Made by a program: the position numbers and the translations under genes. A stretch of 64,000 bases of DNA from Panaeolus papilionaceus (lineage: Eukaryota > Basidiomycota > Agaricomycetes > Agaricales). Numbering within the stretch: position 1 is the stretch's first letter; each line of letters begins with the position of its first letter. Below, in pieces: positions 60,739 through 64,000 of the stretch. The stretch is from positions 124,001 through 188,000 of the forward strand of contig JADNRZ010000039.1 in assembly GCA_015501605.1 (NCBI GenBank). The letters run 5' to 3'. Below the pieces are notes generated by a model. That model was not told where the DNA came from, did not search any database, and worked only from the letters and a program-made list of their open reading frames with translations.

Positions 60739-62320
60739 GAGGTCAGACGTCCGACTTAGGTACCGTCTCGTAGCCCTCGTTCGTGCGATTCCAACCCACC
60801 CACTTTCCCACGTCTGACCTCGGCGGTTCCCGTCCTGTGCCCCTAAGAGTGGGGGAGCTGGCAGGGAGTTCCCACTGAGGCCTGCTGGGATCGTTCGCGA
60901 GGTCAGACGTCTGAAACTTGGTGGAAGCCTTCATGTCAGTTAGGTGAATGGATCCACCAAGTTTCAGACGTCTGACCTCGGCGGTTGCTGTGCAATGGAG
61001 GTACGAGTCATGCAGGGGGAGGAGGAGGAAGGGGATAAACAGAGGGGAATAGCTTGGGAATCTGAGAGGTCAGACATCTGTAACTTGGTGAGGTTGTTTA
61101 CACTAGTTAGGTTGACCTTTGTGCCAAATATCAGATGTCTGACCTTGGCGGTTGTTGTGCAATGGAGGTATGAGTTGTGCAGGAGGAGGAGGAGGAGGCG
61201 GATTGACAGAGTGGAATAACTTGGGGATCTCAGAGGTCAGACATCTGTAACTTTGTGAGGTCGTTTGGACTAGTTAGGTCGACCTTTGTGCCAAATATCA
61301 GATGTCTGACCTCAGCTGTTGTTGTTTAATTCAGGTTCGACTTTTGCAGGAGGGGGAGGAGGAGGGGGATCGTCAGAGGGGAATAGCTTGGGAATCTGAG
61401 AGGTCAGACATCTGTAACTTTGTGAGGTCGTTTACACTGGTTAGGTTGACCTTTGTGCCAAATATCGGATGTCTGACCTCGACGGTTGTTGTGCAATGGA
61501 GGTACGAGCTGTACAGGAGGAGGAGGAGGAGGGGGATCGTCAGAGTGGAATAACTTGGGAATCTGAGAGGTCAGACATCTGTAACTTAGTGAGGTCGTTT
61601 ACACTAGTTCGGTTGACATATATACCTAGTATCAGATGTCTGACCTCGCTGGTTGTTGTTTAATTCAAGTTCGACTTTTGCAGGAGGGGGAGGAGGAGGG
61701 GGATCGTCAGAGGGGAATAGCTTGGGAATCTCAGAGGTCAGACATCTGAAACTTGGTACATATACTTACATAGGTTATGTCGACCTCTGTGCCAAGTATC
61801 AGATGTCTGACCTCGACGGTTGTTGTTTAATTCAAGTTCGACTTTTGCAGGAGGAGGAGGGAGGGAGAGATTGTCAGAGGGGAATAACTCAGGAATCTGA
61901 GAGGTCAGACATCTGTAACTTTGTGAGGTCGTTTACACTGGTTAGGTTGACCTTTGTGCCAAATATCGGATGTCTGACCTCGACGGTTGTTGTGCAATGG
62001 AGGTACGAGTTGTACAGGAGGAGGAGGAGGAGGGGGATCGTCAGAGGGGAATAGCTTGGGAATCTCAGAGGTCAGACATCTGTAACTTGGTGAGGTCGTT
62101 TACACTAGTTAGGTTGACATATATACCCAGTATCAGATGTCTGACCTCGCTGGTTACTTTGCAATTCCAAGTTCGAGTTTTTTAGTAAGAGGAGAGGAAG
62201 GAGGATAAACAAAGAGACATAGCGGAGGCATTTGAGCAGTCAGACGTCTATAACTTGGTGAATATGTTCATGCATGTTAGGTAAATGTATCCACCAAGTA
62301 TCAGACGTCTGACCTCAACG
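60739..62320. repeat. Satellite A: ~10 tandem units of 167 bp with internal hairpin
   Basis: The motif gaggtcagac(g/a)tctg recurs at 60739, 60899, 61066, 61233, 61400, 61567, 61734, 61901 and 62068, with a degenerate start at 62234, i.e. steps of 167 bp after the first. About 65 bp on, each unit has the inverse motif ca(g/a)a(c/t)gtctgacctc. In the unit at 60899 the inverted arms are perfect for 27 bp with a ~28-nt loop. The other half of the unit is G-rich (ggaggaggaggagg). The period is not a multiple of 3, so open frames crossing it are accidental. Confidence 0.92.
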
Positions 62321-62655
62321 GTTCTTGTGCTATTACATGTCCGATATTTCAGAACATTGTCTCAATAGCTTGCCCAGATAATTTTTATCGCATATGATAT
62401 ATATACCATTCTGTGTGGAATCTCAAGGGCTTTCCAACGGTACCGGGCGTGTGAAGTTTGAGGCCGTACTGCATCGGTAATTAACGAAATACTGTTCGTT
62501 TCCTTAAAGGGAGATGTGGTTTTATTTGTACAGTCATGTGATGTGCTGCCCATATCTAGACAATTTCTCTGAAACTTTTCCCACAACAACTCTTTCCACA
62601 ACCACCACCATCTCCCAAAACAACTTTGCAACACGTGTTATTTTTTTGTTTCAAC
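62321..62655. other. Spacer and leader before the small zinc-finger-like gene
   Basis: Unique sequence after satellite A. It probably includes the 5' UTR of the downstream small gene (62580-62655, cac/aac-rich then poly-T). No other feature. Confidence 0.4.
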
Positions 62656-62981
62656 ATGTAAGTGTTATATTTATTCTACTATTAATTATTCTCTTTTACT
62701 AATGTTATCCATAGGCCATCTTGCTGTGACTGTGCTACTAAATCTTCCTCTGCTAAAGGTCTTGCTGCTCATCGTGCAGCATATCATATGGCTGAGTATC
62801 GCATTATCAAGTCAGGTATGTCGTATATCTTCTATTCATTCGTTTTCTTGTCTTTATTTTCTATTCTTATGTCGTAGATGATATATCTTTCATCACTCTC
62901 TATCGTTCATCGCCTACTTCTTCCCTTGCCTGTCCCTTTGCGCCTATAGCTATTGAAGGACCATTCCGACCCCGAATGTAA
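62656..62981 (+). CDS. Small zinc-finger-like protein, start codon split by an intron
   Basis: Proposed exons 62656-62657, 62715-62815 and 62878-62981 give 68 aa. The first intron (gtaagt...ccatag) falls inside the initiator: at|g. The product begins MPSCCDCATKSSSAKGL and AAHRAAYHMAEYR. The spacing Cys-x-Cys (or Cys-x2-Cys) ... His-x4-His resembles a C2H2-type finger of the kind found at the N-terminus of some fungal transposon and nuclear proteins (family-level inference). The C-terminal part has no domain. It may be a real small gene or the first exons of a transposon relic cut off by satellite B. Confidence 0.45.
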
Positions 62982-63111
62982 AAGTCGTCACGTTGCCAAA
63001 ACCTGCCAGGCACGTTTCCTAGCCCTCGTCGAACTGGTGGGTAATCTGAAGAGACTTTTTGGTAATCCTCGAAGCTCGCCCCGCAGTTCACGATACAAGG
63101 TCAGAATCGAG

Positions 63112-64000
63112 GGGATATCGTCAGGAACATTCATCGGCAGGATGGGCGATTGGGGCTTAGGTCGAACATGAACGTACCATTCGAATAGTTAGGTGAATGC
63201 ACCTACCAAGTTTCGTGGAGTAATCCTCAGAACTGAGCTCAGGAGACTGGTTTCGGACATTTTCAGGGGGAGGAGGAGGAGGGGGACAGTGTAAACAACA
63301 TTGCTTGGCAAGATGAGCGATTGGGGCTTAGGTTGAACATGAACATACCATTAGATTGATTGGACGAATGCACTTACCAAGTTTCAGGGAGTAATCCTCA
63401 GAACTGAGGTAGTTACCCAACTAAGGAAGTTGGCAGCAGGAGGAGGAGGAGAGGCAGATCGTCGACAACATTACTTGACAAGATGAGTGATTGAGGCTTA
63501 GGTTGAACATGAACATACCATTCGATTAGATAGGTGAATGTGTCTACCAAGTTTCATGGAGTAATCCTGAGAACTGAGATAGCTATCCTACTATGGAAGT
63601 TGGCAGGGGGAGGAGGAGTAAGGGGACATTGTCAACAACATTGCTTGGCAAGATGCGCGATTCATGCTTAGGTTGAACATGAACATATCGTTAGATCAAT
63701 TAGACGAATGCACCTGCCAAGTTTCGTGGAGTAATCCTCAGAACTGAGGTCAGGAGATAGCTACCGAGTTTGGCAGAGGGAGGAGGAGGAGGAGGATATC
63801 ATAAGAAACATTCATCGGCAGGATGGGCGACTTGGGCTTAGGTCCAACATAAACATACCATTCGATTAGTTAGACGAATGCACACACCAAGTTTCAAGGG
63901 CGAATCTTTAAAACTGGGGTGGCAATTCAAGTTCGGAGTTTGGCAGGAGGAGGAGGAGGAGGGGAGATTGTGAGGAACATTCATCAACAAGATGAGCGAT
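63112..64000. repeat. Satellite B: ~170-bp tandem units running off the window
   Basis: The motif gatg(g/a)gcgattgggg recurs at 63141, 63312, 63482, 63652, 63822 and 63991 (steps 169-171). Each unit holds gaacatgaac(a/g)tacc, gttaggtgaatgcac-type and accaagtttc blocks, a gtaatcctcagaactgag palindrome-like stretch, and a ggaggaggaggagg run. The gttaggtgaatg...accaagtttc part and the G-rich run are shared with satellite A, so the two arrays are related. At least six units; the right end is outside the window. Confidence 0.9.

Noticed and set aside
60944..62185. Series of similar plus ORFs (65-134 codons) such as RLTFVPNIGCLTS
   Set aside because: They are produced by the 167-bp satellite. The period is not a multiple of 3 and the frames restart in each unit.
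60739..64000. CRISPR array
   Set aside because: Units are ~167-170 bp with no short constant repeat alternating with unique spacers, and the context is eukaryotic.

Overview
The window reads as nuclear DNA of a filamentous fungus, most likely an Agaricomycotina basidiomycete. This is inferred from genes cut by many short GT-AG introns (about 45-80 nt), an F-box/LRR-like gene pair, a family of fungal G-domain GTPases with coiled-coil tails, and a very long disordered protein ending in an alpha/beta-hydrolase-like domain. No bacterial, viral or organellar gene set is visible. The species cannot be named from the sequence.

Layout. From 1 to about 38 kb the DNA is a nest of segmental duplications. 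Four kinds of block recur: a minus-strand G-domain GTPase gene (G1 6241-7704, G2 18059-19311, G3 26813-28116); a divergent promoter block, usually with a CACGTG core; a decayed plus-strand copy of the first ~2.8 kb of the large hydrolase-like gene (H pseudogenes 0-7); and a ~1.1 kb unit of unknown nature (P, four copies). Some modules carry a minus-strand F-box gene instead of the GTPase (F1 12271-13761, F2 33725-35215, both 496 aa). From 39.7 to 46.8 kb lie three more GTPase family members (G4 and G5 on plus, decayed G6 on minus). G6 is divergent from the only complete H gene (47469-54833, 8 exons, 2310 aa), so this pair looks like the ancestral arrangement that was amplified to the left. From 55 to 60 kb is decayed, partly tandem-duplicated sequence. 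From 60.7 kb to the end are two related satellite arrays (167 bp and ~170 bp periods) separated by a small zinc-finger-like gene.

Mobile DNA. Four kinds of insertion are supported by their ends or by comparison with paralogous sites: a 620-bp MULE-type MITE (145-bp inverted termini, 9-bp target duplication), two solo-LTR-like copies (TGATG...CATCA, 4-bp target duplications), a 1.2-kb fold-back element built from ~20-bp repeats, and a 1.2-kb insertion of unknown class. Most sit in or beside the decayed duplications.

How the parts may work together (inference). The intact GTPases G1, G2, G4 and G5 share a 34-nt microexon holding the P-loop, a nearly invariant G domain, and a variable coiled-coil/proline-rich region ending in a basic tail. 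GTPase and H genes share one bidirectional promoter whose core is kept in seven copies although the H side is dead in six. This suggests that GTPase or F-box expression and copy number, not H, is what the amplification preserved.
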